Positions 53,141 to 63,903 of a stretch of DNA of 64,000 bases are shown here, in pieces. The notes below the pieces were generated by a model, which did no database searches, was not told where the DNA came from, and saw nothing but the letters and a program-made list of their open reading frames with translations. Each line of letters opens with the position of its first letter. Positions within the stretch are counted from its first letter, which is position 1. The DNA is taken from NCBI GenBank assembly GCA_025642065.1, contig JAODUP010001134.1, forward strand, positions 227,001 to 291,000, read 5' to 3'. The translations under genes and the position numbers were made by a program. The stretch comes from Paralvinella palmiformis (lineage: Eukaryota > Annelida > Polychaeta > Terebellida > Alvinellidae).

Positions 53141-55075
53141 TTATGTCGAGAGTTAAGGATTTGAATAATATATTTATATCACGAAGCCAGCTCATAACCG
53201 ACAAAAAGCAATATTTGCGCATAATGAACTGCATATGTTCTATTTTCACTAGTTTAGCCACTGTTTGTCAGGTAATTTCTTACCTCACCAAGTATTTTCT
53301 CCGTGATTATTTTTACCCTTTGTCGAGCATGACTGACATAGCATCAAGCGAAGTTACAGTCCCCGAGAAGAGGTCGTAACAGTTGGATTCCAGAAATGCT
53401 TTGTTGCCAGTTGATTTCAACCTTGATGCGAGATCTGAATTTCGGGTGAATTTCTCGCGTACACCTGTCTCCGTGACCTATCACGCCATCTGTTTCAGTC
53501 TCGGTTTCCTCTAAATTTATCGCCAATGTGTTTCATGACAATGGGACCTGTTTCACAGAGAATCTGCCTGGCAGCTGTCTCGTTACAGCTGTGCATTGCT
53601 CGCTCGTGTGTATTGATATTTCCGCTATGTACAGCTGTATTTATATCTCTCTAGAGAGAAGGTTATTGTTTCATTCGTAGCGAAGTTAGATATATGATAA
53701 GGAATTTCATTGAGCGTATATGGTTTTCCTTAAATGATCAGTCTATCTACGACAAGTGAACATTTCTTGTTGAGTTCCTTCCCTGGTTTTAGTATTGGTC
53801 TGAGAATGCGACGTTTCTGTTCAATCTCTCTGGGAAATTGTTCCTTTATGTAAAGAGGTTTACTACGCCCCATGAGTGTATGAGTTGAATACAAAATAAT
53901 GTCCCGTCTGTTGTGAGTGGAGACATGAACAATAACAACCCTCGGTCCATTTGTTGACCAGCCTTCGCAATCCTACGACACCCACCAATGTGGATGCGAG
54001 ACATATCAAGGGACATCTCCGCAGCGATTGGTCAAAAGTTGGATCGTATAAGCTGTCTCGGGTTCCTCTCCATCTAATCCCGAGATAACAAGTTTCTCCC
54101 TCATAGAATAGGAGTCTGGCTTAATCAGGGGACCAGTGGTTGCTTTACACCCAGTTCCAAGATAACCCAACATGTACTATTGAATAGTAACTTCCTATGT
54201 TAGCTCGCTAATTAGATATACTTTTCCGAGTGCAATATTATGAGTCGTTTGTTGTTCTTGGAGCTCGTCGATGTTTTGGCCGATGACTTTGTCGCCTCAT
54301 TTATCCCGTCCCCGATATGAGTTTTGAGATGGGTGTTGGTGTTCTCCCGGAGAGCAATGGCTGCATGTCGGCGCTCCTCATCATCAAAGTGACGTGATTG
54401 AGATGATCCCAGTTTTCGAGCCTGACTTGACATAACGATAGGCGTGATGCACCACAATATTTAGCAAGACGAATGACATAAATACAAATAAACACTGATC
54501 AGGTTTTTGTATCGTAATCCGACAGAGTGTTCTATCAACTAATGTTCACTGGCGATGTGTATCGATGGTAGTATGTGGTATGCCGAACCCTGTAAATAAA
54601 TAAGATCCCTTAGTATGTTTATCCACAGTTCGATGTCCTTAAATTGACATCCGCAAATATTTTTCACATTTATAAAAGCAGTAAAATGCACTAAATATTG
54701 AATTTGAAGGGAAAAAACCGCTCTGAATCATCCATACTCACATTACCCTGTCGCCAATATAATAGGATTCCAGATTTGACCATTTGATATATAGTTCAAT
54801 GATTCAATAGTTTAAATGATGGGCCTTATATTATACGTCACCAGTGAAGAGCGACATTCTAACATGTTGATGTAACAGGATATATGGTATAAATATTATT
54901 GTTATTGATTTACGATGTATGTTTTCTATATGTTACTTCGTGCCTATTTAAAAAATTTCACACACTCAGATAATATCCAAGTAATGTTTACCGATCATGG
55001 TTTAAACTTCGTGTTTTATCTTCATGAATTGATTTTATATGGGAAGTTATCAGATCTCAAACTACTAGCCTAATA
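53141..55075. other. intergenic, unassigned open frames
   Basis: A 78-codon plus-strand frame (53143-53379) and an 81-codon minus-strand frame (54212-54457, with SSQSRHFDDEERRHAAIALR) occur in DNA of more balanced composition between 53.3 and 54.5 kb. Neither resembles a family I know and no splice partners were found. It could be an old transposon. Confidence 0.35.
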
Positions 55076-55455
55076 AATGGTTTTAAGTGCATTCACCACT
55101 TGGCGTGTGTGTGTGTGTGTCTGTGTGTGTGTGTCTGTGTGTGTGTGTTATAAATATAGTTGAGGCACTGGCACAGGTGCTATGCTTTTATTGAAAGGGA
55201 AATCATAACTCCAAAGTAGTTGAAAATATATTTAATTGCATGTATAATTAGAAGGAAAAAAAATGAAGTGAAAAAATCAATTAATAAAAGAATCCAGAGA
55301 AGGATCATCAAAATATAAACAATGTACTGTTATTGGCACAAAACCAGGCTTTGTACGAGTTGACCATTATATATTATAATGAGATACAGTCCTAAATAGC
55401 TTATTCAAATTTCCACGCCAAATCAGCGGATTTAGCATATTGTACTAACACCAAT
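55076..55455. other. intergenic, no gene seen
   Basis: (TG)n-rich at 55104-55150, otherwise AT-rich. Confidence 0.5.
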
Positions 55456-55459
55456 AATG

Positions 55460-55679
55460 TTATATACCGTACTCACGCGAATAAGGGCCCCGGCAGCTAT
55501 TGTTTTCAATGACTGTTTATTCCCCGGCGGCTATTCAAGCATGTCCTTATTCAAGCAGAGGCTCTTATTGTTTTTAAGGCATGTTGGTGTCTGATATAAA
55601 CGATTGTCGTACTGAAAATATTGTTCATCCATCCAAAAACATGTCAACGTATGGTACGAAATTTGCGTTTTATTAAATG

Positions 55680-55718
<39 letters not shown>

Positions 55719-55770
55719 TGTCATAGAAATAAGATATGTCATAGAAATTCCACAACATTTATAGTAGTGT
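55460..55770. mobile_element. TIR-like remnant, ACGCGAATAAGGGCC type
   Basis: ATACCGTACTCACGCGAATA then AGGGCCCCGGC looks like a transposon end related in style to the one at 37961. It is followed by direct words CCCCGGCAGCTATTGTT and CCCCGGCGGCTATTCAAG. A minus-strand frame (55758-55531) reads across an (AAT)n run at 55679-55716. No opposite end was located. Confidence 0.35.
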
Positions 55771-55987
55771 TCATGCACAACGCATCATCTGATATTATGT
55801 AACTAATGACTTTGTTTGATTCTTTAATCTGCTTATAATTGAGATATTGATCCCCTGACATGCCTGCTTGTTTATCACCTGCGCGTGCTCTAGTGTAAGT
55901 GGCACTACCTTCAGTATTTTGTGCATCGAAATCAAATGCAGTGAAAACTTAGGAGGCATAAGCAAGTCTGGAATTACTGTTAATCGA

Positions 55988-56046
55988 CACACACGCGCAC
56001 ACACACATACACACACGCGTGCGCGCACGCACACACACACACACGC

Positions 56047-56077
<31 letters not shown>

Positions 56078-56080
56078 GCA
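55988..56080. repeat. (CA)n/(CG)(CA) microsatellite
   Basis: About 90 bp of CA with CGCG interruptions. Open frames here are repeat artefacts on both strands. Confidence 0.93.
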
Positions 56081-56099
56081 CACACGCATATGCATATTC

Positions 56100-57128
56100 G
56101 ATGTGTTAGAGTTCTGTTCATCATTGTCTGGTTGTCCCATTAAACACCAATGCCAGATTGCAGTTGCTATTTTGCTTGCGGATATTTCTTAACGCATATG
56201 GTAATCTATTTCGTGTCAAATTCCAGTTCGAATGTGTCACGTCCACCTATATGCCATTCTGTCCGTTTAGCAACGGACCCACTTGACCAGAACCACTGGA
56301 AGAATCCTCCTCTTGGCTCATCACCTGCCGGAATAAATACGCCAAAGGAGTACAATCCTAACCGTGTCATTAATTGACGAAGAGAAATATTTGCACACAA
56401 ATTTACTGTGTCCAATATTTCTATTATGAAGTCATGTTCTTCCCCTTCCCCTGAATTAATTTTTTAACAGTACTGTTGGCGCTATTTTTTGCGTCTATGT
56501 CTTGTATGATCGTCAAGGCCTGGCGATGCTTCAGATAAATTTATTTACACCTGTACCTGGATGATGATGTTCTATTAAAGCCCTAAAATTGTAAAGATTG
56601 ACTGTAACAAAATTAAAATTATATACTTTTACAATCCCGTTTGATTACTATGACCAACACTAGTCATTATGGCTCTCATAGAAATGTATAAGCCAGGGAC
56701 ACATGCGTATAGGGTTAGCAAGTTTGACATATAAAAATCGAACATTCAAATTATGATAATAAACACATTACATAACCATAGTTTATGGCCTCTAGATCGC
56801 AAATAAAAATTCCACTAAACTAGTACGTTCAACATAAGAAAGGAATATTGTCACATGACTATAGCCCTTTGAAAAGTACCGAGATCCGTTGGTATCTAGG
56901 TTATATATAAGATAAACATCTGCACCCGCATCGTGAGTTTGTTGTCCATTAGAAACACATAACAAAGCTCACTAAACAAAGCTCTCACACAGTCAACACG
57001 CAACACAAAGACGTAAACACAAGACAAACAAACAACAAGCAACGGACACCGACAAATCGTGCACTTCCTTTCTAGCCACCCACAAAGCAAACCCAACCAA
57101 ACGTTGCAGCTACAACATCAACACCCCT
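56100..57128. other. intergenic, no gene seen
   Basis: Mixed composition without recognisable coding or repeat content; CA-rich but non-repetitive from 56950 to 57120. Confidence 0.4.
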
Positions 57129-57380
57129 GTGACTCCAAGAACTGACGGCCAGAAACCGCCGAGCGGCACGAACGGGCGATCAGAACTTCCCTCCCAACAT
57201 CAATCAGCCGGAAAACCGTGCCCGCACCTGTGCGACCCCAGTGATTGGCCGGCCATAAACCGCCGAGCTGCAAGAACGGGCCATCATCCGTTCATCTCCC
57301 ATGCTTATAGATCTGACATAGAAGAGGCCATGACCGCACTCCTAAGGCCCAGAAGGACAGAAAAAACACTGGACCAGTGA
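57129..57380 (+). CDS. GC-richer open frame, unknown product
   Basis: 83 codons of hydrophilic Pro/Arg-rich sequence, ending RSDIEEAMTALLRPRRTEKT and a stop at 57380. The frame is open upstream to ~57063. An internal direct repeat (ACCGCCGAGCGGCACGAACG at 57157 and ACCGCCGAGCTGCAAGAACG at 57258) falls in different frames, which argues against a conserved protein. No family recognised. Confidence 0.2.
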   Translation: MTPRTDGQKPPSGTNGRSELPSQHQSAGKPCPHLCDPSDWPAINRRAARTGHHPFISHAYRSDIEEAMTALLRPRRTEKTLDQ

Positions 57381-57681
57381 TCCACATGTATAGGCGTTTG
57401 ACTTACAAGCACTCTTTAAAGTGTATCCATCCTGGGTGACATGCTGCAATTGCTATGAAACAAAGACATTTTAGAATCCTTTATTCAGCATTAACGTTCG
57501 AGTTAGATGATTATGCTGGATATTTAAGGAACTGATTATATTTCTTGTACACCAAAGCAATAAATATTTCTTGTATATCAATACAATAAATCCACATAGT
57601 TCATTCACCCATATACGATCATTTTCCATCTCTGCCGCACATAAAGAAGGGTAGATAAAGCATTAAGGGTGCCACCCGACC

Positions 57682-57887
57682 ATGATGCACATTAACGAAA
57701 TAAAAAAGTCAACAACAAAAACGTGGACAGGGCTAAAAACCATTAAATATATATTACTCAAATCAGAAGAGAATGTATCGAGGATAAATGCTACACCGTA
57801 CAAGAATGTTCAGCTAGAAAACTTCTCTGGTGCCAAATTTCAGTATTTTACTGATATGTTAAACGATAAAGATTTATCGATTGGAGG
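57682..57887 (+). CDS. candidate coding exon, unknown product
   Basis: Open from ATG 57682, reading MMHINEIKKSTTKTWTGLKT and NATPYKNVQLENFSGAKFQY, with a consensus donor GGTAAGT at about 57887. If unspliced, the frame runs to 57981 and ends in a Cys-rich stretch (CHKDIILALGINCRCSDHQK). The peptide is Lys/Asn-rich and I do not recognise it. A near-perfect hairpin starts 48 bp after the unspliced stop. Confidence 0.25.
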
Positions 57888-58028
57888 TAAGTGCCATAAA
57901 GATATTATTTTAGCGCTGGGAATAAATTGCCGTTGCTCGGATCATCAAAAGACATCGATTCTAAATTTATTTAGATATTGATATGATTTGCCTATTATTT
58001 TCCTTACTGAAATAAATTACTAAATAGT

Positions 58029-58113
58029 ATTAACGAAATATTCAATCAATGGATCTGTTGGGTATTCAAAAATTGAATACTCAACAAATCCATTGATTGA
58101 ATATTTCGTTAAT
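58029..58113. repeat. 41-bp near-perfect inverted repeat (hairpin)
   Basis: Arms 58029-58069 and 58073-58113 pair with only two mismatches around a 3-nt loop. The outer ends read ATTAACG and CGTTAAT, and TTAA is present at both ends. It may be a foldback/MITE or a snap-back product; it has no coding role. Confidence 0.9.
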
Positions 58114-58639
58114 AAATTTAAAATTGATTCTAATAGTATAATGGGAATTCTGTGGAGAGAGAGCACGCGTCCAATTCAGTAGTCCATCACTATTTTTAAA
58201 CTAGGGTCTTCCAGAGGGTTATACCTACTCCTGTTACTACATAATTAATAATATTTAAAAAATTTCAAATCACGTTTTGACGACTTTAGAAACAAACTTA
58301 GTAAGTAAGGATCTCACATTCGTTTAAACCCACAGAGATGTCTAAATCACCCATTTTAGATGCAACTAAATATTTCGGGAGGAAGATATTAAATATTTAA
58401 TATAATGCATAAGACAATTTACGAAAGAAGTGGAGTAATTAAATGTCCTCCAAGAGAAACCAAACTGAACAAATGAAGAACAATTAAAGCTAAATAGCAA
58501 AGATATAGCAACGTTGGTGTTTTTGTATCAGCTGAAATAGGCCATTAAACTATTTAAAGCAGAACTGTATTGATATGAATGAACTTGTCATGCCGAGGTG
58601 GCTATTACCATATTAAGAAAATCTACTGTTTAAATATTC

Positions 58640-59065
58640 TTTAGCAGAGAAACATTTATTGTTGCTACATCTGATATAGACTACTGTAACTCCCTACTGT
58701 TTAATCCTATCATAGGAATCATCTTCAGCGAATTCCGAATGGTTCGGCTGGCATAGTAGCAAATCCTAATAAATATGGTTATATCACACGAATCCTTCAA
58801 CGACTTCATTGGGTGGTAGTGAGACGGCATTTACATTTCATGATTGTGTTATTAACTGTGAACTCTTGTTAAATAAAGCAGATTTTCAATCAGATGCTGT
58901 TTCAGAAGCTTGTGTCTCGGAAGAAATCATAGAGTGATTGTATGTTTAGTGCAACAGTTGTCACTTTGTGCAAAAGGTTGCCAGCCGAAATTAGAAGTGT
59001 AATCTTTAAAAAAGTTTGAATCTATTATAAAAACTCGCCTTTTCGAAGTTACACTAATCGGTGAA
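58640..59065 (+). pseudogene. LINE ORF2 3'-end fragment
   Basis: Reads ATSDIDYCNSLLFNPI, then in shifted frames LQRLHWVVVRRHLHF, CQPKLEV and LKKFESIIKTRLFEVTL. These are the RLDYCNSLLY, LHWLPV and FK-LKTHLF blocks of CR1/L2-like ORF2. Several stops and shifts. Confidence 0.7.
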
Positions 59066-59395
59066 TAATATTAACCGTCCATGAATCTAATAGAGTTTCT
59101 CTATTTTCCATGATCTTTGCTTAATAAGGTTTTTTATATCAAAACAAACAAAAAATTAAAAGGATAGCTTTAAGAAACACATCAATGTGATTTTAGGCCA
59201 TTTATAGATTAATTTGACAGGAATATAGAATATAAAATAAATGTAGTGCAATAACAGAAGTAACAATACCACAAGAAACACATATTCAAGACTTAACAAA
59301 CATGAAACTTAATCACCCAAATCACAAGGAATATGAATTAAACAATACATGATTAGGATATTTCATAAGTCAATATTTGGTTGCTAAGCCACGTG
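59066..59395. other. AT-rich, no gene seen
   Basis: No exon or clear Tc1 terminal inverted repeat was found in this flank of the transposase remnant. Confidence 0.4.
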
Positions 59396-60396
59396 CTACA
59401 CCAATGCCTGGATTCTCTTTGGCTTGTTTTCAACAAGGCGTTTGCACTTTTCTGGCGTGATATTATTCCATTCGTCGACCACAAACCTCCTGAGCTCTTG
59501 CGTATTTCTTGGTTTACGTTCAGAAACTGCTGTCTTGATGATGTGCCACAGATTTCTATTGGACTCATGTCCGGAGATTGTGCAGCCCAATCCAGAAGCT
59601 GGGCTTCATGCTAGTTCATCCACGTCTTGCTAGCTCTGGCAGTGTGACATGGATCATTGTCCTGTTGGAAGATCTAACGCTGAGCACGTCGGCGATTGAA
59701 AAGAGCACGAGCTGATGGGAACATGATATGTTCTAAACTTTGACAATACTTGGGCAAATTTATAGTCCCCTCAAAAACGGTTAGCTGTCAAACACCTCCA
59801 GCACTCATGAATCTCCAAACCATTATCCTTCCTCTTCCGTGTTTCACAGTTACAACAGTACAAGCAGGTATATATTCTTCCCCACGTCTCCTTCGGACTC
59901 TGACATTTGCTCGGATTGGATATAGCTGGACCCATCTGACCATAGAATATTTGCCCAGTGTGCTTGTGTACACGGATAGTGTTCTTTACCATACATACAT
60001 CTCCCTCTTCTTTGTTTCTCCGTTATCAATGGCTTGTTTTCTTGCAATACACGAATTGAATTCATGATTCAAAAGTCGCCGACGAAGAGTTCTGGTTGTA
60101 CACTGGACCTCTGACTGCTCCGACTACTGTCGCTTCAGTTCTGGAACTATTTTCTTCCTGTCAGTTCGACACAGGCGAAGCAGAACACGATCACCCAGTG
60201 CTGTACGGCATCTGGGTTGTCCACTCCTAGGCTTGCCTTTCAGGCTACCTGACTGCTGAAATCTTTTGATGATCATCCTAGCTGTCGTGTGCCTACATCT
60301 GTATTTTGTAGCAATATGACGATAGCTGCATCCCTCTTCATGGAACGCCTGTATCTTCACATAGGTTGAATATGGTATGTTCCTCGTCTTCCCCAT
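59396..60396 (-). pseudogene. Tc1/mariner-family transposase, decayed
   Basis: Minus-strand from ATG 60396 to a stop at 59396, near full Tc1 length (~334 codons) but broken by stops and frameshifts. The N-terminal paired-like helix-turn-helix reads MGKTRNIPYSTYVKIQAFHE and HTTARMIIKRFQQSGSLKGK, followed by PRSGQPR. Downstream in shifting frames come PLITEKQRRGR, ILWSDGS (the first catalytic D block, usually ILWSDE), VKHGRGRIMVW, QQDNDPCHT (second D), SPDMSPIE (third acidic block) and ITPEKCKRLVENKPKRIQAL. It is inactive: an early stop at 60124 truncates the protein after the DNA-binding part. Confidence 0.92.
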
Positions 60397-60690
60397 TTGT
60401 ATCTATAATACGAAAATAATTTATACATTTTTCCCTTTTTTCATAATCTGAAGCCTAAAAATTGGTGTTTCATAGCCATATTCATAATTTTTCTTAGTTT
60501 CATTCGATATGTCTTCTCTATAAAAATTACCTGATGTTACCTTTTTATTAATTCTTTATAACATTTATATATATTTATTCATTAAAATTGTCTTCTACAA
60601 CAATACCGGTCGATTTGTCAGCACACACTCTGAAATAAGTGCATTATTTGGAAGAAACACAAAATCTAGCCGGAGTTCAAAAACCCACCA

Positions 60691-60693
<3 letters not shown>
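60397..60693. other. Tc1 flank, AT-rich, no gene seen
   Basis: Would hold the 5' terminal repeat of the Tc1 element. A clear inverted match to the 59.1-59.4 kb flank was not seen. Confidence 0.4.

Positions 60694-60773
<80 letters not shown>
60694..60773. repeat. (TA)n microsatellite
   Basis: About 80 bp of uninterrupted TA, the longest run in the window. Confidence 0.96.
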
Positions 60774-60778
<5 letters not shown>

Positions 60779-61520
60779 CTTTGTCTTTATTTGAGTTGGT
60801 AATATTTGGGAAGACAGTCTTATTTTTCCATAGTACTTTATTCACAACATTGAAAACACTCCTTTAATATTTCTCTTGCATGCTTTTGGTATTTTTATTG
60901 TAATATTCTAATTTGGCAAAGGTAAGGGTATTTGGTTCTTGAATTGTACTAAAACCTGATTAATGAACAAACAAACAGGTTCTGATTTACAGGTTCTGAT
61001 TAACAGTCTATCACAATACCTCCTGTATATCTGACATGCACCATGTAGTAGTGGTCTTCTTGGTATTTTCGTTGTACTTCCAGGTGCATATCGGTCGATA
61101 ATATCATAATATCCTTCAATGTACCATCATAAAGATATACCAGGTAATCAATATGATCTGTTGGGTCCAATACTTGAGAAAAGCAGCAAGAAAAGCATCG
61201 TTGTCAATTAACTTGTATTTCGTATATGTAATAACTTTCGCTGAAACAGATTATATCTGTAGAGACACAAAATAAAAATAATAATAATAATAATAATAAC
61301 AAAGATGAAGATGATGATGATAATAAAACTGATGTTATCTATACCTTTTTGCGAGTGAATATCACCAAAAGGGCATCACAGATATGCACCCTCTGTATGG
61401 GGTTTGTCAGAAAGAGGGGTAAATTATATACAAAATACATTATTATAGTCCATTCAAGAAGTTTGGACATACGTCTTTCATGTCTTATAATTTATGTATT
61501 TCTTATTTAATAATAACAAG

Positions 61521-61604
<84 letters not shown>

Positions 61605-62039
61605 CACTGCTTCTTCACTCCTAGAGTATTATCAAATATAAGCCTACATTTCTCACGTACATGGAATAATTTATATAACCGGAGCATACCTTTATGCGAA
61701 GATTCTCAATTTTCTTCACATGTTACTTGGATGAAAAAAACAATGAATTCGGTCTTACCCATATTCAATTTCAGTATGTTGCTGTACATGCAAATCTCAA
61801 TGTGTATTGATACACTGTTGGTGCCGCGAAAGCCAACAAATTTCAAACATTCCTTGAAGAAATCTACACTACCAGCAATTTTCTCCATCAAAATGGGTAT
61901 TCTTAAATCTATCAAATACTTCATCACATTGATTAGAGATCGTTTGACAATTTATAAGATCAATACTTATATTTTCCACATGTACAGGTAATGCCACTTG
62001 GGTGATATTAGTGGCAGAGCGATCAAAATACTTGCAGCA
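60774..62039. other. AT-rich intergenic, no gene seen
   Basis: (TA)n at 61524-61600 and (AAT)n near 61280. A long frame through 61494-61991 begins in the TA repeat and shows no domain. Confidence 0.45.
61524..61600. repeat. (TA)n microsatellite
   Basis: About 76 bp of TA repeats. Confidence 0.96.
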
Positions 62040-62220
62040 CAGCGGTAGCGTGTTGGACCACAGATCACTATCACCCGTGTTCGAATCCCGGCGTGGGCAT
62101 ATCTGAAGGTTGTTTCATCTTTGACTTCGTTTCAGTACCTTTGGAGGTCGCTCGGCCCATTTAGCCTACCTTGTGCACAAAAGTGGCCGTAAAACATCAT
62201 TCATCATCATCATCATCATC
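62040..62220 (+). mobile_element. SINE-2, copy j, with (ATC)n tail
   Basis: AGCGGTAGCGTGTTGGACCA, B box GTGTTCGAATCCCGGCG, GGGCATATCTGAAGGTTG, CCATTTAGCCTACCTTGT, then TAAAACATCATTCATCATCA. One of the best preserved copies, though the first bases of the head are absent. Confidence 0.88.
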
Positions 62221-62609
62221 TTCCAGCACAACCTATCTGCTTTGGATGTTTTCCAGTACGTGAACGCCTTGATAAACAAATAGCATAATCACCATTGAGT
62301 CGTAAGGCAGGTAACTAGAATTCATTTTCTGTAAATAGGGATAACTATACAAAACAAATAAGGATTGCGGATTCGTACTTCAAACCCTGAGCTGGGCGAT
62401 AATACAGTGATAGATTAAGTGATAGATTAAAATGAAAATAACAGAATTAGAAGAAGAAGAAAATCAATCTAATCAATTTAATACAAATATAAATTAAACA
62501 TATATTATGTAACACGTACTATATACCCATTACTACCATAACCTATCTGATAGTTGAGCTATCTGAGAAATATTTCACTGCTATAACATAGAGAATCGGT
62601 CTTATTTCA

Positions 62610-62830
62610 GCTTAGCCTAACAGATGTAGAACCAATTCAAGGCATAAACGACTTCTTAGTAATATCTATCAATTAATTGTAATGATTGTTGTGTAGAAAG
62701 TACAATATATTCCCACACAATGCATTATTTACTATTGGTATTTTATTTGCAGATATTAGTTCATATATGTGTCATCATGTAGTCTTCTAAAACGACACTC
62801 AGTCGAATGCATTGTTCATATCTAACAACT
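62610..62830 (+). repeat. dispersed repeat, copy 2 (partner at 21427-21655)
   Basis: Same strand and module order as in intron 1 of gene A. This copy carries an extra ~15 bp (TATTTTATTTGCAG) before ATATTAGTTCATATATGT, which copy 1 lacks. Confidence 0.7.
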
Positions 62831-62859
62831 CACAATTATTTGCGAACTCTATTTTAATT

Positions 62860-63150
62860 TAGTTGTGTGTATATGTGTGCTAAATTTGAATGTTAAAATC
62901 ACTAGGTTTTATCAATATATCGGAAAATACAGTAAATGTAAATCTGTTTATGAATATAGACAGAATAAAACTTATTACAAGCAAATATTATTCATTTATA
63001 AATGTATACTATTTACATATAATGTGTTCGTATACTATTTACATATAATATGTTGGTATACTATTTACATATAATATGTTCGTATCCTATTTACATAAAC
63101 TATCATTTCATTTTAGTGTTGTTCATGGAGTCTAATGCTGATAAAGTCTA
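62860..63150 (-). repeat. downstream block of copy C, inverted partner of 52905-53140
   Basis: Read on the minus strand it follows the gene B 3' flank order. It contains about four tandem TATTTACATATAATATGTTC modules where the B block has two. Confidence 0.78.
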
Positions 63151-63363
63151 TTTACTGGAAGTTAAATATTCTAGCGACTAAACAATTTATGTATCTTCAA
63201 ATGCACTGTCGCTTTGTAAATGTTAACCAATTTATCAAATCGTATCTGAAATAATAATTATTTCTTATCAAAACTTTGTTTTTGGGTATTTCATAGATTG
63301 GCAATACGTAATGATGAAGTTTAAAAAGTTAATATCTGGCATATTTATTTTATTGTTTATATA

Positions 63364-63366
<3 letters not shown>

Positions 63367-63427
<61 letters not shown>
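63367..63427. repeat. (TA)n microsatellite
   Basis: About 60 bp of TA repeats, in the gap between copy C exon 6 and its downstream block. Confidence 0.95.
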
Positions 63428-63430
<3 letters not shown>

Positions 63431-63903
63431 ACATAAAATGGGTCCCATTATAATACTATATTCGGTGCTGCCACCTGGTGATTAAGTGACGTATTACATA
63501 ATAATCGTGTATTTTAATTAAATTTTTTTTCTTCTGGGGGAGTGGATGAGTAGGCACAAATTAAATATCACGCCTTGTACAAACGCAGATATAGCTGCGA
63601 AAATTACTGTATGGCTTGTCGAAACTAAGTGATAAATATTTTGACAGAAAGGGGTGCATGCTCTACCTGGGAAGTTCTAAATAGGGGATATGTGTATGCT
63701 GTACATTGTTAACTAAAAGAAAAAAAAGTATTTATTCTGAGTGAGAGCGCAGCTCAAAATTCGAATTACTTCGGATTACCAATCCATCGGTTTTAGCAGG
63801 AAAACTGAGAAAACTTGTCAACTGTTGAACAGTTAGCTGGAGTTATACCCCCGTCGATATATAATTCGACCACAAGAACGACGGTTATGTTTTAGCAACC
63901 AAC

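Noticed and set aside
61494..61991. 165-codon frame
   Set aside because: The first third is (TA)n translated as Ile-Tyr repeats; the remainder has no domain or splice support.
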